This document shows, piece by piece, positions 62,973 to 64,000 of a stretch of DNA of 64,000 nucleotides. A model generated the notes under the pieces. That model had not been told where the DNA came from. It saw only the letters and a program-made list of their open reading frames with translations, and did no database searches. Where the stretch lies: contig CABQAQ010000010.1 in NCBI GenBank assembly GCA_902462155.1, forward strand, positions 1-64,000. Direction: 5' to 3'. Position numbers and translations under genes: made by a program. The DNA comes from an uncultured bacterium (GTDB lineage: Bacteria; Cyanobacteriota; Vampirovibrionia; Gastranaerophilales; Gastranaerophilaceae). Every line of letters begins with the position of its first letter. Position 1 is the first letter of the stretch.

Positions 62973-63731
62973 ATGTCAAATATTAAGAAAAAGTCAAGAG
63001 AAGAAATAAAACTTATGAAAAGGGCAGGTCATATAGTAGCTCTTTGCCATAAAAAGGTAAGGGAATTAATAGAGCCTGGTATTAATACTTTAGAGATTGA
63101 TAATCTTATTGTAAATATAACAAAAGAAAATAAAGCGATTCCTACATTTTTGAATTATAATGGATTTCCATTTGCAGCTTGTATATCAGTAAATGAGCAA
63201 GTTGTACATGGTTTTCCATCGAAAGATGTTATATTAAAGGAAGGTGATATAGTAAGTGTAGATATAGGAGCTACATTTCATGGATTATGTGCAGATAGTG
63301 CTTGGACTTATCCTGTAGGTAATATATCTGATGATTGTAAGATGTTGCTTGAGAAAACTGAGGCAGGATTATTTGCAGGTATAGACAAAATGAGAGCTAA
63401 TGGTAAATTAGATGATGTTTCTTCAGCCATAGAAGATGTAGCAAATAAGAACAATCTTGGAATAGTAAGACAATATGGCGGTCACGGTGTTGGACATAAT
63501 CTACACGAGGAACCTTTTGTTTATAATTATTCTGTAGGTAATCAGCTTATATTGAAAGAAGGTATGACTGTAGCTATTGAACCAATGTTTAATTTAGGTG
63601 GAGATGATGTATATACTCTTGCTGACGGTTGGACTGTTGTTACTACTGATCATAAACCATCTGCTCATTTTGAACATACTGTTCTTGTAACTCCAGATGA
63701 ACCTGTTATTATAACACAGTTACAAGAGTAA
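62973..63731 (+). CDS. map: Methionine aminopeptidase, type I
   Basis: Removes the N-terminal methionine from nascent proteins. The pita-bread fold metal ligands are present: Asp in SVDIGATFHGLCADSAWTY, His in GHGVGHNLHEEPFVYNYS, and Glu in AIEPMFN and FEHTVLVT. 252 residues from ATG 62973, chosen because AAGGTG lies ten bases upstream and adk stops one base before; an in-frame TTG (62964) has no site. The gene ends at a terminator. Confidence 0.97.
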   Translation: MSNIKKKSREEIKLMKRAGHIVALCHKKVRELIEPGINTLEIDNLIVNITKENKAIPTFLNYNGFPFAACISVNEQVVHGFPSKDVILKEGDIVSVDIGATFHGLCADSAWTYPVGNISDDCKMLLEKTEAGLFAGIDKMRANGKLDDVSSAIEDVANKNNLGIVRQYGGHGVGHNLHEEPFVYNYSVGNQLILKEGMTVAIEPMFNLGGDDVYTLADGWTVVTTDHKPSAHFEHTVLVTPDEPVIITQLQE

Positions 63732-63750
63732 AATTATTATAAAAGAATAA

Positions 63751-63785
63751 ACAAAAATCCTTATAATATATATAAGGATTTTTGT
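63751..63785. terminator. Bidirectional terminator after map
   Basis: Perfect 15-base stem ACAAAAATCCTTATA/TATAAGGATTTTTGT with a five-base loop, between map and a convergent minus-strand gene. Confidence 0.9.
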
Positions 63786-63818
63786 TATTAAGAAATTTTA
63801 TAATAATAGAATCAAAAA

Positions 63819-64000
63819 CTATATACGATTATGCCAAGTTCCGCCATCACGATCAACTATGCCATCATAACAAGACCAGAATCTAAAAATTCCTGTCAAG
63901 CCTAATAGGGCGTGAGTTACTACTTTATCAGTTTGCTGATTGTTAACCATTTGTCCAAGTCCTGGCCATATAAGTAATGATAAAGCTCCGGCTCCTATAG
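63819..64000 (-). CDS. Membrane protein, 3' end only
   Basis: The last 59 codons of a gene that continues past the window, ending with TAG at 63819-63821. The visible part reads IGAGALSLLIWPGLGQMVNN, DKVVTHALLGLTGIFRFWSC and VDRDGGTWHNRI. The PGLGQ motif followed by a short hydrophobic helix resembles TM2-like small membrane proteins of the DUF5683 type. The call rests on this short segment. Confidence 0.5.
   Translation of the reverse strand, partial: IGAGALSLLIWPGLGQMVNNQQTDKVVTHALLGLTGIFRFWSCYDGIVDRDGGTWHNRI

Overview
The window is a roughly 30% GC, gene-dense bacterial chromosome segment. The combination of lipopolysaccharide genes (kdsD, kdsC), the non-mevalonate isoprenoid gene dxr, a cyanobacterial-looking SecG, flagellar P- and L-ring genes, a type IV pilus/secretin cluster, and several lineage-restricted proteins of unknown function with Asn/Lys-rich composition points to a Gram-negative, host-associated relative of Cyanobacteria (Melainabacteria/Vampirovibrionia, order Gastranaerophilales). 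This placement is inference; no 16S rRNA gene is present.

Layout. 1-5.9 kb: a partial membrane protein, an AMIN/amidase cell-wall hydrolase, murI, an unknown protein with an internal duplication and a GNAT-like protein. 6.2-12.5 kb: uvrC, a DUF167 gene, secG, then mnmG, a HAD phosphatase-like gene, a small XRE regulator and aroQ. 12.5-21.4 kb: a minus-strand flagellar operon (lytic transglycosylase, flgF, flgG, flgA, flgH, flgI, flgJ-like, a small flgM-position gene, flgN, flgK, flgL). 21.6-28.1 kb: an acyltransferase-3 protein, dxr-valS, and rplJ-rplL behind a leader with an attenuator. 28.4-37.1 kb: a large duplicated lineage-specific membrane protein, gyrA, thrS and an unknown acidic protein. 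37.7-44.3 kb: tRNA-Ile and a pil/gsp-type cluster (PilP/GspC-like, secretin, PilB ATPase with an MshEN domain, PilC). 44.5-55.9 kb: a U32-family protein, kdsD-kdsC, surface-sugar genes (UDP-glucuronate decarboxylase and UDP-glucose dehydrogenase in a translationally coupled pair), a membrane-anchored PPC-domain protein, a CDGSH iron-sulfur protein, a divergent DXS-like enzyme and a DMT exporter. 55.9-59.3 kb: an accessory patch with a frameshifted HEPN-like gene, the tmRNA, a glycosyltransferase carrying an apparent internal deletion, a 57-codon gene and a HEAT-like protein. 59.3-63.7 kb: rpsE-rpmD-rplO-secY, then adk-map, cut off from the upstream half of the usual spc operon. The last 180 bases hold the end of another membrane protein.

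The strongest leads are the duplicated 838-residue membrane protein and the short N-terminal SFxG-type motif it shares with the GNAT-like protein, the repeated occurrence of a -10 hexamer 5-8 bases before an ATG with no Shine-Dalgarno (leaderless starts), the frameshifted HEPN-like gene behind a BlaI-like palindrome, the short gene at 58.3-58.5 kb, and several long perfect inverted repeats in intergenic DNA. No CRISPR array, insertion sequence or complete prophage is visible.
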